From positions 1 to 34,669 of the forward strand of contig DYSC01000009.1 of assembly GCA_020726365.1 (NCBI GenBank): a stretch of 34,669 bases of DNA, read 5' to 3'. The notes beneath the pieces were generated by a model. It was given only the letters and a program-made list of their open reading frames with translations. It was not told the DNA's origin and ran no database searches. The position numbers and the translations under genes were made by a program. Every line of letters starts with the position of its first letter. Position 1 is the stretch's first letter. The stretch comes from Porphyromonas sp. Lineage in GTDB: Bacteria > Bacteroidota > Bacteroidia > Bacteroidales > Paludibacteraceae. Shown in pieces: positions 26,155 through 33,725 of this stretch.

Positions 26155-27291
26155 TTACAAACTATTTACTAAACGAATCGCTTCCTTTGCGGCTTCGCTA
26201 AGCGACCCTACTGTAGGAAGATTATGTTCTTTTATAATTCGAAGTCCTTCTTCGGCATTTGTTCCCGAAAGGCGAATGACAATCGGAATTTCCACTTTCA
26301 GCTGATCGAGAGCTGTAACCAAGCCTTTTGCCACATCATCGCAACGGGTAATGCCACCAAAGATATTAATCATAATCACTTTAACATTTTTGTCGGACAT
26401 CAACAAATTCATCGCATCGATTACCTTTTGCGGGCTCGAACTTCCACCAATATCGAGGAAATTGGCCGGACTGCCACCAAAATGTTTAATTACATCCATC
26501 GAAGCCATTGCAAGTCCGGCTCCATTCACCATACAACCAATATTTCCATCGAGACGAATGTATGTCAAGCCACTTTCTTTAGCCGCAAGCTCTTTCTTTT
26601 CGTCTTCAGTTGGTTCGTTAAGCACTTCAATATTGGGCTGACGGTAAAGCGCATTATCGTCAAAATTCATTTTACCGTCAATAGCTGCCAACTTACCACC
26701 ATCAGTAATTACCAACGGATTAATTTCTACTATCGAAGCATCAGTATCAATAAAAATCTTGTATAGTTTTTTGAAAATATCAACAGCTTGTTTTACTAAA
26801 TTTATATCCGAAAACAGTTTAAAGGCAATTTTGCGTGCCATAAAATCCGTCATCCCCAAATCAGGGTCGATTGGAATTTTGAAAATAGCATCCGGATTAA
26901 CTTTTGCTACTTCTTCTATTTCGACACCACCCTCGGCGCTTGCCATAAACAAAACTGATTTTGTATTTCGGTCGATGGTAAGTCCTACATAATACTCTTT
27001 TTGAATTTCAACTGCATCGGCCACCAACACTTTTTCAACCGTATAGCCTTTAATGTCCATACCCAAAATTTTCTGACCTGCATCTACCGCTGCTTCTACT
27101 GTTTTGGCAAGTTTTACACCACCGGCTTTCCCACGTCCACCTACCAAAACCTGTGCTTTAACCACCACCATGCGATTGAGTTCGCGTGCTGCTTTCTCAA
27201 CTTCTTCAATTGTGTGGCACAAAATATCGTCGGGAACCGGAATACCGTATTGCCGAAAGATTTGACGTGCCTGATACTCGTGAATCTTCAT
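26155..27291 (-). CDS. sucC: Succinyl-CoA ligase, beta subunit
   Basis: A 378-residue ATP-grasp beta subunit. It begins MKIHEYQARQIFRQYGIPVP and carries VVKAQVLVGGRGKAGGVKLA in the N-terminal ATP-grasp domain, EINPLVITDGGKLAAIDGK for nucleotide and metal binding, GNIGCMVNGAGLAMASMD, and the conserved NIFGGITRCDDVAKG of the CoA-ligase domain. Length is normal for bacterial SucC. It works with SucD as an alpha/beta heterodimer or heterotetramer. It is the first gene of the pair; the upstream 140 bp are A/T-rich without a clear TAnnTTTG on the reverse strand, so its promoter could not be placed. Confidence 0.97.
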   Translation of the reverse strand: MKIHEYQARQIFRQYGIPVPDDILCHTIEEVEKAARELNRMVVVKAQVLVGGRGKAGGVKLAKTVEAAVDAGQKILGMDIKGYTVEKVLVADAVEIQKEYYVGLTIDRNTKSVLFMASAEGGVEIEEVAKVNPDAIFKIPIDPDLGMTDFMARKIAFKLFSDINLVKQAVDIFKKLYKIFIDTDASIVEINPLVITDGGKLAAIDGKMNFDDNALYRQPNIEVLNEPTEDEKKELAAKESGLTYIRLDGNIGCMVNGAGLAMASMDVIKHFGGSPANFLDIGGSSSPQKVIDAMNLLMSDKNVKVIMINIFGGITRCDDVAKGLVTALDQLKVEIPIVIRLSGTNAEEGLRIIKEHNLPTVGSLSEAAKEAIRLVNSL

Positions 27292-27432
27292 TAGCTTTTC
27301 TTTTTATTTACAATTTGTAAAATATTTTATTAAATTAATATCATAAACAGATTTACATGCATAGTTGTTTAACGAAAAATGTATTAATTTACATTTTTGC
27401 ACAGTTTTAACAATTAAAACAATTACAGATGC

Positions 27433-27470
27433 AAAAAGCGCCAGAATACATCGATTCTGACGCTTTTTTT
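27433..27470 (-). terminator. Terminator downstream of the [FeFe] hydrogenase gene
   Basis: AAAAAGCG-C-CAGAAT pairs with ATTCTG-A-CGCTTTTT around the loop ACATCG (27448-27453), with one C/A mismatch. Both strands end in a T run, so it can act in either direction; the hydrogenase gene ends 20 bp before it. Confidence 0.85.
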
Positions 27471-27489
27471 AAGAAATAATTCTAAAATT

Positions 27490-28917
27490 TTACACTTCGC
27501 CCATAGCTTTCTTAAAAATCTTTTGAGCCTGACTGTAATCTACTTTTCCACAAGGACCTGATATACAACCACCTTCGCAAGCCATTACTTCTATAAAGTT
27601 TCCGGGTGCTTTTCCTTTTGTATAAGCACGTAGCAATCCAATATTTTTCTTGTTGAGATTGGCAACCGAAATTGGTTTAATGGCTACATTGGGGAATAAG
27701 GTTTGAACCGCTGTTATTACACCTCCTGCACGAGCAAAACCTCTACCTTCGAGTGGTGCAGTTTCGCGATTATCAGCATTAATTGTATCAATATCGATTC
27801 CTAAACCAGAAAACAATGTGTCGACTTCTTCGAAAGTAAGCATATAATCAATATCCGGATGGTCTATCACCTCTTTTCGCTTACCTACACATGGACCTAC
27901 AAATACTATTTTGGCATCGGGATATTTTTCTTTAGCCATTTCGATAGTGTAATACATAGGCGAACCGGTATGCGACACAAAAGGCTTCATTTCGGGCAAA
28001 TGTTTATTAACCAGCTCAATATACGAAGGGCAACACGATGTTGTCATAAACTGCAGACCTTCTTCCAATTTCTCCTGCAATTCGGCGCCTTCGCGACGTG
28101 TTGTTTCCATAGCTCCATGTGCCACCTCAATAGCTTCCACAAATCCTATTTGTTCCACAGCTGCAGCAATTTCGGGCAAAGTATTATTGAATTGCGACAG
28201 AATAGAAGGTGCCATAATAGCTACCAATTGCTCACCTCTTTTTATTGCCGATAAAATATCTATAATTTGCGAAATTTCGTAAATAGAACCAAACGGACAG
28301 GCATTAATACATTTTCCGCAATAAATACATTTATCTTCGTCGATATGCTCAATACCATTTTCGTCTTTCTGTATCGCTTTTACCGGACAAATCTCTTCGC
28401 ACGGCACCGGAATATAAACTATGGAATGATACATGCAGGCTTCTTTACAAATACCACAATTGATACATTTGGCATGATTTATATATGCTTGTCCATTTTC
28501 CATAAATGTAATAGCATCTTTGGGGCAATTCATAGAGCATGAACGCGCTACACAACCCTTACACAAATTGGTAACTACATAATTGGTCTTTACACAGGCT
28601 GTACAAGCCTCATCAACTACTGTTAATATCGATTTCGAAGTTTCTGTACGATTTATTGCTTTTGCAGCATAAACGGATAGTGGGGTCAATTCATCCTCCT
28701 CTTCGTCGACCCGAAAGCCTAAAACAGGAAGCATCTTATATTTAATTACTGCCCTTTCTTTGTGAATGCAACATCTACCGCGGGCGTGTGCATCTTTTGG
28801 CGACATAGTTATTGGAATACGGTCAATTTCTTCGATTAATTTGTCTTCTTTGTACAAAGAAATTATTTTCGACATAAAAACACGTCGAACAATCATAGTG
28901 TTGTTTACAAAAGCCAT
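27490..28917 (-). CDS. Monomeric [FeFe] hydrogenase (group B-like) with ferredoxin-type clusters
   Basis: A 475-residue [FeFe] hydrogenase-family protein. The N-terminal 100 residues are a conserved extension containing RCCIHKERAVIKYK. Residues about 105-215 hold Cys-rich ferredoxin-like cluster sites, including CINCGICKEAC (151-161) and CIYCGKCINACP (197-208). The H-cluster domain has motif L1 TTSCCPSY (Cys295, Cys296), L2 as GPCVGKR (Cys343, Lys346) where classical enzymes have MPCxxK, and L3 as EVMACEGGCISGPC (Cys447, Cys451). All four cluster-ligand Cys and the proton-path Cys295 are present. The extension and L2/L3 forms match the poorly studied group B enzymes of anaerobic Bacteroidota and Clostridia. 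Likely cytosolic and ferredoxin-linked. Assembly needs HydE, HydF and HydG, none of which is in this window. Confidence 0.9.
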   Translation of the reverse strand: MAFVNNTMIVRRVFMSKIISLYKEDKLIEEIDRIPITMSPKDAHARGRCCIHKERAVIKYKMLPVLGFRVDEEEDELTPLSVYAAKAINRTETSKSILTVVDEACTACVKTNYVVTNLCKGCVARSCSMNCPKDAITFMENGQAYINHAKCINCGICKEACMYHSIVYIPVPCEEICPVKAIQKDENGIEHIDEDKCIYCGKCINACPFGSIYEISQIIDILSAIKRGEQLVAIMAPSILSQFNNTLPEIAAAVEQIGFVEAIEVAHGAMETTRREGAELQEKLEEGLQFMTTSCCPSYIELVNKHLPEMKPFVSHTGSPMYYTIEMAKEKYPDAKIVFVGPCVGKRKEVIDHPDIDYMLTFEEVDTLFSGLGIDIDTINADNRETAPLEGRGFARAGGVITAVQTLFPNVAIKPISVANLNKKNIGLLRAYTKGKAPGNFIEVMACEGGCISGPCGKVDYSQAQKIFKKAMGEV

Positions 28918-28945
28918 CTTCTATTTCCTTAATTTTATTGCACTG

Positions 28946-28953
28946 CAAAGGTA
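28946..28953 (-). promoter_or_regulatory. -7 element of the [FeFe] hydrogenase gene (TACCTTTG)
   Basis: TACCTTTG on the reverse strand (28953-28946) is an exact -7 element 29 bp upstream of the ATG at 28917. No strong -33 is visible, which may point to activator-dependent use. Confidence 0.6.
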
Positions 28954-29104
28954 CAAAATTCGATTTAATTAAAGAAATATTTCCGTAATTAAATTTTGAT
29001 TTTAACACTATAATAAATGAAAAAGACGCTTAAAACCTAACAAACAAGGCAATAAACGTCTATATATAAACACATTAGCAATTTAATACATCAAACAAAA
29101 AAAA

Positions 29105-29695
29105 CTATATTTTTGGGCGTTTTATCCCCTGAAATACAAATTCGACAATGCTATTTTTATTTTTCTCGAAACTATCACTTATATTTTGTCGGATATAAGG
29201 CACCTCCAAGCCCTTAATAGCATAAAAAATAATCATCGATGATAAGTCCAAGTTCATACGTTTGAAAATTTTCTTTTCAACGCCATCCGAAAGGATTTTT
29301 TTGAGAAGAGCAATTTCTTTCATATCAATTTTTCGACGTGTTCGCTCCACTTCGTAAATATCATGAAAAAAGTCGGCACGTAGCGAACCATTGCGAGTAA
29401 CAACATCCTTTATTGCATCCAAATGCGTAATAATGTGATTGGTAAGCTTAATATCCGGTTCTTTATCATCCATCGACACTTTGATCAGTCGTTCAAAAAC
29501 CGTCTCTAATTCCCTGTCAATTACAGCCTTATAAATTTCTTCTTTGTTATTAAAATAAGTATAAAGTGTTCGCCTACCCTTTTTACAAGCCTCAGCAATA
29601 TCGTTCATAGTTACTTCCCTTTTACCTTGCTGGGCAAATAATTCGCGAGCAACTTCAACAAGCATTTTTTTTGTATTCGACATTTTTTTGGACAT
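29105..29695 (-). CDS. TetR/AcrR family transcriptional regulator
   Basis: A 196-residue TetR-type regulator. The N-terminal helix-turn-helix (about 29-50) reads VTMNDIAEACKKGRRTLYTYFNNKEEIYKAV, with the classic YxYFxxKEE pattern. The helical ligand-binding C-terminal part is divergent, so the ligand is unknown. It lies between the hydrogenase and a nucleoside-recognition membrane protein, all in the same direction but with separate promoters. The upstream region holds an 11-bp direct repeat that could be an autoregulatory site. The start could also be the Met at 29683. Confidence 0.93.
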   Translation of the reverse strand: MSKKMSNTKKMLVEVARELFAQQGKREVTMNDIAEACKKGRRTLYTYFNNKEEIYKAVIDRELETVFERLIKVSMDDKEPDIKLTNHIITHLDAIKDVVTRNGSLRADFFHDIYEVERTRRKIDMKEIALLKKILSDGVEKKIFKRMNLDLSSMIIFYAIKGLEVPYIRQNISDSFEKNKNSIVEFVFQGIKRPKI

Positions 29696-29702
29696 AAAAA
29701 AA

Positions 29703-29750
29703 TTTGTGAATTATGTATTTGTGCAAAAATAGCGAATAGTTTGTGAATTA
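29703..29750 (-). promoter_or_regulatory. tetR upstream region: -7 element and direct repeat TTTGTGAATTA
   Basis: TATTTTTG (29731-29724 on the reverse strand) fits the -7 consensus. The forward-strand 11-mer TTTGTGAATTA occurs at 29703-29713 and 29740-29750, flanking that element 37 bp apart. The placement suits repressor binding, but TetR operators are usually palindromic. Confidence 0.4.
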
Positions 29751-29786
29751 ACGATATATGTCGGCTGAAATTTTCAAAAATAATTT

Positions 29787-30716
29787 TCAACGACTGCTTT
29801 TTAGGCTACGAACCAACCGAACCGTCCAAACTGCCGAAATTGCCAAAAGAATTCGTGGGAAAGTAATCCATACTGCAGGTACACCAATAGCAACAAAGAG
29901 CAAAGTATCTTCTAAAAGAGAATGATTTATGGCAATGTGGTAATTCAACAAATCGGCATCAGCCAGCTGAATATCACCCCGTTGTACTTCTTCAATCATT
30001 ACTACAGAACCATAGGTGAGACCTACAATTTGACCAATAAACCAAAGAAACGAAGTATCGGGCGACAATCCCATCACTTTCATTACGGGCGCAAATGGTT
30101 TAGCTATTAAATCAATGATTTTGAACTCTTTGAGAATGTTTTGTAACATTAGTAATCCACTTACAATCAATGTAATTTTGAGAACTAACCAAACAGAACT
30201 TTTTATCCATGCCCAAAACATGGCCGTAAAACTTTCAAAAACAATTGCTTCTTCCGTAATATTATTAACACCAATATGTTCGGGCAATAATTTATTCAAA
30301 ATAAATGCCGCCAAAAATGAAGTGAAAAGTCGCAAACTGAACATAATGATAGCTGATGAACCCGTTTTTTTTTGCACGGCAGTCTCCACAAACATATTGT
30401 GCGAAATAAGACACATCAAAGCCAAAATCGTAACCTCGCGCAAATCGAGTGCTAATGTTGCCATAATAGCAATGGGGGCGTAAAGCGAAAGAAATAAGCT
30501 CGAGATAAACACAATAGCCGATTCGCCAGGCAAACCGACTACTGAAAAAATCGGCGACAGATAGGCAGCAATAATTGCAATTATGCCCCAATAATTCATC
30601 AAACTAACTAAAAAGCTAATTGGAAGTATTATTTTGAGCAGCCACCAAATGGTTTTACCTGCTTTGGGTAAAGCATTGCGGGAGCTCGTAAATATACGGG
30701 ATAAAGTTGCTGTCAT
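29787..30716 (-). CDS. Nucleoside-recognition (Gate) domain membrane protein
   Basis: A 309-residue polytopic inner-membrane protein with about eight hydrophobic segments. It has two Gate-like (nucleoside recognition, PF07670-type) regions, one near WWLLKIILPISFLVSLMNYWG and one near WAWIKSSVWLVLKITLIVSG. These folds also occur in FeoB and nucleoside transporters, and in the SpmA/SpmB and YjiH groups; transported substrate unknown. It is preceded by a 100-base leader with a short open frame and a terminator hairpin (30747-30809), which suggests conditional read-through. The stop is about 90 bp from the tetR start, so the two may form one unit. Confidence 0.85.
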   Translation of the reverse strand: MTATLSRIFTSSRNALPKAGKTIWWLLKIILPISFLVSLMNYWGIIAIIAAYLSPIFSVVGLPGESAIVFISSLFLSLYAPIAIMATLALDLREVTILALMCLISHNMFVETAVQKKTGSSAIIMFSLRLFTSFLAAFILNKLLPEHIGVNNITEEAIVFESFTAMFWAWIKSSVWLVLKITLIVSGLLMLQNILKEFKIIDLIAKPFAPVMKVMGLSPDTSFLWFIGQIVGLTYGSVVMIEEVQRGDIQLADADLLNYHIAINHSLLEDTLLFVAIGVPAVWITFPRILLAISAVWTVRLVRSLKSSR

Positions 30717-30746
30717 AAAGTTTTGTTTATCGTTTCATTTTTGGTT

Positions 30747-30776
30747 AAAAAAAGAAAGGTTGTCTCACGACAACCC
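30747..30776 (-). terminator. Intrinsic terminator in the leader of the nucleoside-recognition gene
   Basis: On the reverse strand GGTTGTC-GTGA-GACAACC is a 7-bp stem (plus an outer G-U pair) with a GNRA-type tetraloop, followed by TTTCTTTTTTT. It lies between the promoter and the start codon at 30716, so it would stop transcription before the gene unless antagonised. Confidence 0.75.
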
Positions 30777-30809
30777 AATCTCTAAAATTAACCTTAAATC
30801 TAATACCAT
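30765..30809 (-). other. Putative 14-residue leader open reading frame
   Basis: Starting at ATG 30809-30807, about 7-10 bases from the predicted RNA 5' end, an open frame encodes MVLDLRLILEIGLS and stops with TGA at 30767-30765 inside the terminator loop. Eight of 14 residues are Leu, Ile or Val. The overlap of stop codon and hairpin resembles leader-peptide attenuators, but there is no proof of translation. Confidence 0.35.
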
Positions 30810-30822
30810 GAAAAACACGATG

Positions 30823-30854
30823 CAAAGATATGGCTATTTTTTATGTTATACAAC
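30823..30854 (-). promoter_or_regulatory. Promoter of the leader RNA (GTTG - 20 bp - TATCTTTG)
   Basis: TATCTTTG (30830-30823 on the reverse strand) is an exact -7 element and GTTG at 30854-30851, 20 bp upstream, resembles the TTTG -33. Transcription would start near 30816, producing either a roughly 65-base terminated RNA or the full gene transcript. Confidence 0.65.
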
Positions 30855-30900
30855 ATGTAATTGAGCTAATTTGATATTTTAGCTTGTTTTAACAATGTGA

Positions 30901-31338
30901 TTATTTCTCCCGAATCCATGTTTGCGAACGACCGATAAGCCCCATTTTATCCAATGATCCACGCACACTTAATTTACCGGTTTTGGAGTCGAGCGAAATA
31001 TTACAACGATAAACTTTACCGTTGTTTGGATCCAGAATAGTGCCACCCGTGAGGCTACCTTCTTTTTCAACCATGCCGTTTATAACCGTTATTCCCAAAA
31101 TAGGTTTACCTTTATTTATACCTTCACATTCGGTACATTTCTTATCGGGATTTTTGAAAAGTTTTTCAACTTTACCATAATACTTGTCGTTTGTCGATTT
31201 AAAAATGTGCACAATCGACTTGGTAGAGCCATCGGCATCGTCAATTGTTTTCCAGTTTCCAACAATTTTATCGACCTGCGAAAATGCTGTCATAGTGAGC
31301 ATTACTGCACAAAATAAAGAAATAATTTTTTTATTCAT
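30901..31338 (-). CDS. Secreted DUF2147 protein
   Basis: A 145-residue exported protein. The signal peptide MNKKIISLFCAVMLTMTAFSQ is followed by a compact beta-rich DUF2147 domain (IVGNWKTIDDADGSTKSIVHIF, YYGKVEKLF, GGTILDPNNGKVYRCNISL and the C-terminal GLIGRSQTWIR). A CTECEG pair of Cys residues lies in the middle. DUF2147 proteins are probably periplasmic small-molecule or lipid-binding beta-barrel proteins; function unknown. It has its own -7 element at 31374-31367 and diverges from the Nim-like gene. Confidence 0.9.
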   Translation of the reverse strand: MNKKIISLFCAVMLTMTAFSQVDKIVGNWKTIDDADGSTKSIVHIFKSTNDKYYGKVEKLFKNPDKKCTECEGINKGKPILGITVINGMVEKEGSLTGGTILDPNNGKVYRCNISLDSKTGKLSVRGSLDKMGLIGRSQTWIREK

Positions 31339-31366
31339 ACATATTTGTTTTAAAGATTCTATGGGG

Positions 31367-31374
31367 CAAAGATA
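31367..31374 (-). promoter_or_regulatory. -7 element of the DUF2147 gene (TATCTTTG)
   Basis: An exact TAnnTTTG element on the reverse strand, 29 bp before the ATG at 31338. A CTTG at 31400-31397 is 22 bp upstream as a possible -33. Confidence 0.55.
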
Positions 31375-31426
31375 AATAAAATTACAAATAAGCTATCAAG
31401 ATAGGTAAATTCCGAAGATATTTTAA

Positions 31427-31434
31427 TATTTTTG
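31427..31434 (+). promoter_or_regulatory. -7 element of the Nim-like gene (TATTTTTG)
   Basis: An exact TAnnTTTG element 17 bp before the ATG at 31451, giving a leader of about ten bases. No clear -33. Confidence 0.5.
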
Positions 31435-31450
31435 TGAAAAAATTATAGTA

Positions 31451-31930
31451 ATGAAAACCATCGCCATAGATAATAAAAATGAAATTGAAGTCCTAATCCG
31501 TTCGTGTAAACATTGCGTAGTGAGCACTGTAAGCCCTGAAGGAATGCCCTATAGTGTACCTATGAACTTTGCTTATCACGATGGACAAATTATACTTCAC
31601 TCCGCTCCTACCGGCACTCATTTGCAAAATATTGAACAAAACAACCATATTTGTGTGGTTTTTTGTACCGATGGCACTTTGGTATATCAACACAAAGAAG
31701 TAGCCTGTAGTTACCGAATGAGAGCTGCAAGTGTAATTTGTTTCGGAAAGGTAAGCTTTGTAGAAAACGAAGATGCTAAAATACTATTAATGAATGAACT
31801 AATGGCTCATTACACCAAAAACGAATTTAAATACTCGAAACCGGCAATTCAGAATGTAAAAGTATGGGTAGTGGAAATCGAAAAAATAACTGCAAAAGCA
31901 TTTGCTGTACCCCACCGAAAGACATTTTAA
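31451..31930 (+). CDS. Pyridoxamine 5'-phosphate oxidase-like flavoprotein (Nim-related)
   Basis: A 159-residue split-barrel flavin-binding protein of the PNPOx-like group. HCVVSTVSPEGMPYSVPMNFAY and LHSAPTGTHLQNIEQNNHICV correspond to the FMN-binding strands, with a later VCFGKVSFVENEDAK-type strand (here VICFGKVSF). It is close in layout to Nim proteins of Bacteroides, some of which reduce 5-nitroimidazoles to amines, and to other small FMN- or haem-binding proteins. Resistance function cannot be inferred from sequence; many chromosomal relatives have unknown housekeeping roles. The gene is probably monocistronic. Confidence 0.87.
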   Translation: MKTIAIDNKNEIEVLIRSCKHCVVSTVSPEGMPYSVPMNFAYHDGQIILHSAPTGTHLQNIEQNNHICVVFCTDGTLVYQHKEVACSYRMRAASVICFGKVSFVENEDAKILLMNELMAHYTKNEFKYSKPAIQNVKVWVVEIEKITAKAFAVPHRKTF

Positions 31931-31956
31931 AGAGTTTATTGGTCTTTGTTTATTTT

Positions 31957-32018
31957 CTAACTTCTAATTTATTGTTTTCTAATTTCTAACCTTAAAGACG
32001 GGGCATGCCCCGTCTTTA
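31957..32018. repeat. Composite repeat: TTCTAATTT-type tail plus perfect 26-bp palindrome
   Basis: TTCTAACTTCTAATTT and TTTTCTAATTTCTAACC precede a perfect 26-bp palindrome at 31993-32018 with half-site TAAAGACGGGGCA. The palindrome includes the stop codon of the sugar transferase (32016-32018). The same arrangement, degenerate, is found at 18948-18998. It may act as a terminator for neighbouring genes, but no T run follows. Confidence 0.65.
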
Positions 32019-33419
32019 CTGTCCGTTTGCTTTAAAAATCACCCCGATTGTTTTTAAAATAATTTTAGTATCCAACCAAATCGACCAATTATCTATGTAA
32101 TCCAAATCCATTTTCATCCATTCTACAAACGAAATTGAGTTTCGTCCGCTCACTTGCCATATACCAGTAATTCCGGGTTTCATACTCAAGCGGCGAAGTT
32201 GGTATTTTTCATATTGTTTTACCTCGCTGAGTAGTGGTGGACGCGCCCCTACAACCGACATTTCACCTCTCATTACATTTAAAAATTGTGGAAATTCGTC
32301 GAGTGATGTTTTACGCAATAGCCTACCTATTTTTGTAATACGAGGGTCGTTTTCTATTTTAAACGTAGGTCCATCCGATTCATTTTTGTGTTGTAATTCG
32401 TCAATCAAAGCCTCTGCATCAGGTATCATCGAGCGAAATTTAAAACATACAAATCGTCGACCGTTTTGTCCGATGCGTACCTGTTTGAAAAATATTGGTC
32501 CTCCATCTTCCAACTTAATAAATATCGAAATCAGAACCATTATGGGTGATGTAAACACTAAGATAAAGGCACTAAAGAGTATATCAAATAGCTCTTTCAA
32601 CTTTAAACTCAGATACTTCTTTGGCGTAGTTTGATGCGTAATAAATGTATTATTAAAATTACTGTTGAGGTTTTTGCCATCATTGATAAACTCAAAAAAC
32701 TCCTCCTGCATAATATGCACCGAAATACCTATTTGCTCTGCTTCTGCAATTATTTTTTCGATGATATAGTGTTTATCCGACACAGGCATACAATAAAAAA
32801 TATCATCGATTCCCTTTAAAGTTATCTTACTAAATATATCATCCGGATTTTTTATCAGGTAGGTGTTTTTATACAGTTTGGATAATTTTTCATCATGTGT
32901 AATAATTGCATTGATTCGATAACCCCAATCTTTTGAATTAATAAACGAATTAATAAATGGGTTGGCGCTTGCATCAGCAATAATCACAACATTGCGGGTG
33001 TTTCGACCCATTTTACGTAAATAGCGCATACCCTCGTAAAAAGCAAATTTGAATAAAACTAAGACTATCAAATTGATGATACAAAACCACAGAATATAGT
33101 ATGCTGAATAACTGTAATGTCCAAAAAGTATAAGCAACCGAAGTTCGATAAACAGAACAACCCCTGCAATACATAATGTTACAAAATACCCACGAATCAT
33201 ACTTAAAAAGTTACATACCCTGAAAATAACACCCAAACGAAATTTAAAAAAAAGAAACGACCAAATAAGTGTAATTTGAGATAAGAAAAAGATTTTTTCA
33301 GTAAGTCCAACAACAGGGGAAGGATAAATAAGCTCAACTAATAAAAATACAAGTAATGATAACGCAACCTGAATAAATATCATTAAGGTAGATAGTTTTC
33401 GTTCTCTTTTGGTAAGCAT
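32016..33419 (-). CDS. Undecaprenyl-phosphate sugar phosphotransferase (WcaJ/WbaP type)
   Basis: A 467-residue polyisoprenyl-phosphate hexose-1-phosphate transferase that starts assembly of an exopolysaccharide, capsule or O-antigen repeat unit on undecaprenyl phosphate. The N-terminal part has four or so membrane helices (residues about 15-125), then a CoA-binding-like Rossmann region. The catalytic domain follows a re-entrant helix (FDILFSAFILVFTSPIMVLI) with GPIFFKQVRIGQNGRRF, CFKFRSM, TSLDEFPQFLNVMRGEMSVVGARP and KPGITGIWQVSGRN, all family hallmarks. The ATG at 33419 is preferred to an upstream TTG at 33425. No glycosyltransferase cluster is adjacent within the window, so this gene stands alone here. 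Confidence 0.94.
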   Translation of the reverse strand: MLTKRERKLSTLMIFIQVALSLLVFLLVELIYPSPVVGLTEKIFFLSQITLIWSFLFFKFRLGVIFRVCNFLSMIRGYFVTLCIAGVVLFIELRLLILFGHYSYSAYYILWFCIINLIVLVLFKFAFYEGMRYLRKMGRNTRNVVIIADASANPFINSFINSKDWGYRINAIITHDEKLSKLYKNTYLIKNPDDIFSKITLKGIDDIFYCMPVSDKHYIIEKIIAEAEQIGISVHIMQEEFFEFINDGKNLNSNFNNTFITHQTTPKKYLSLKLKELFDILFSAFILVFTSPIMVLISIFIKLEDGGPIFFKQVRIGQNGRRFVCFKFRSMIPDAEALIDELQHKNESDGPTFKIENDPRITKIGRLLRKTSLDEFPQFLNVMRGEMSVVGARPPLLSEVKQYEKYQLRRLSMKPGITGIWQVSGRNSISFVEWMKMDLDYIDNWSIWLDTKIILKTIGVIFKANGQ

Positions 33420-33629
33420 AAACAAATATAATTTAAGTAAATATCCGTAAAACGTTTTATTGCTCTGTAAGTTGATTTTTTAACATTTTATAGTAAAGTA
33501 CAAAGATGTGGAATTATGTTCAATTATACAACAGGTGCAGTGTTAAAATTTAAATTCTCACAAAAAGCGAAAATCGATTACTCAAAATATAGAATTAACA
33601 ATTTATTAAACTAAAAAAACATTCAAATT

Positions 33630-33659
33630 TTTGTAATTCAAAAAAAAGCAGTAATTTTG
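33630..33659 (+). promoter_or_regulatory. kduI promoter (TTTG - 18 bp - TAATTTTG)
   Basis: TTTG at 33630-33633 and TAATTTTG at 33652-33659 form the best full promoter in the window. The start near 33666 leaves a leader of about 60 bases before the ATG at 33726. The rest of 33420-33725 is A/T-rich and I see no gene in it. Confidence 0.75.
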
Positions 33660-33725
33660 GTTGACCAATTTACACAAAATGAAAATTAAAACACAAATAA
33701 TTTAAAATAATTTACACATATAAAA

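Noticed and set aside
26224-26766. 180-codon forward frame opposite sucC
   Set aside because: Shadow of sucC; composition is rich in rare residues such as His, Cys and Ile, and sucC motifs are intact on the other strand.
29023-29073. AGACG...CGTCT pair as terminator of the tetR gene
   Set aside because: Only five pairs with a long loop; too weak to support.
31451-31930. Calling the PNPOx-like protein a nitroimidazole resistance gene (nim)
   Set aside because: The family is broad and sequence alone does not show this activity.
33423-33430. TATATTTG on the reverse strand as promoter of the sugar transferase
   Set aside because: It overlaps the start codon region (33419), so transcription would begin inside the gene; the true promoter was not located.
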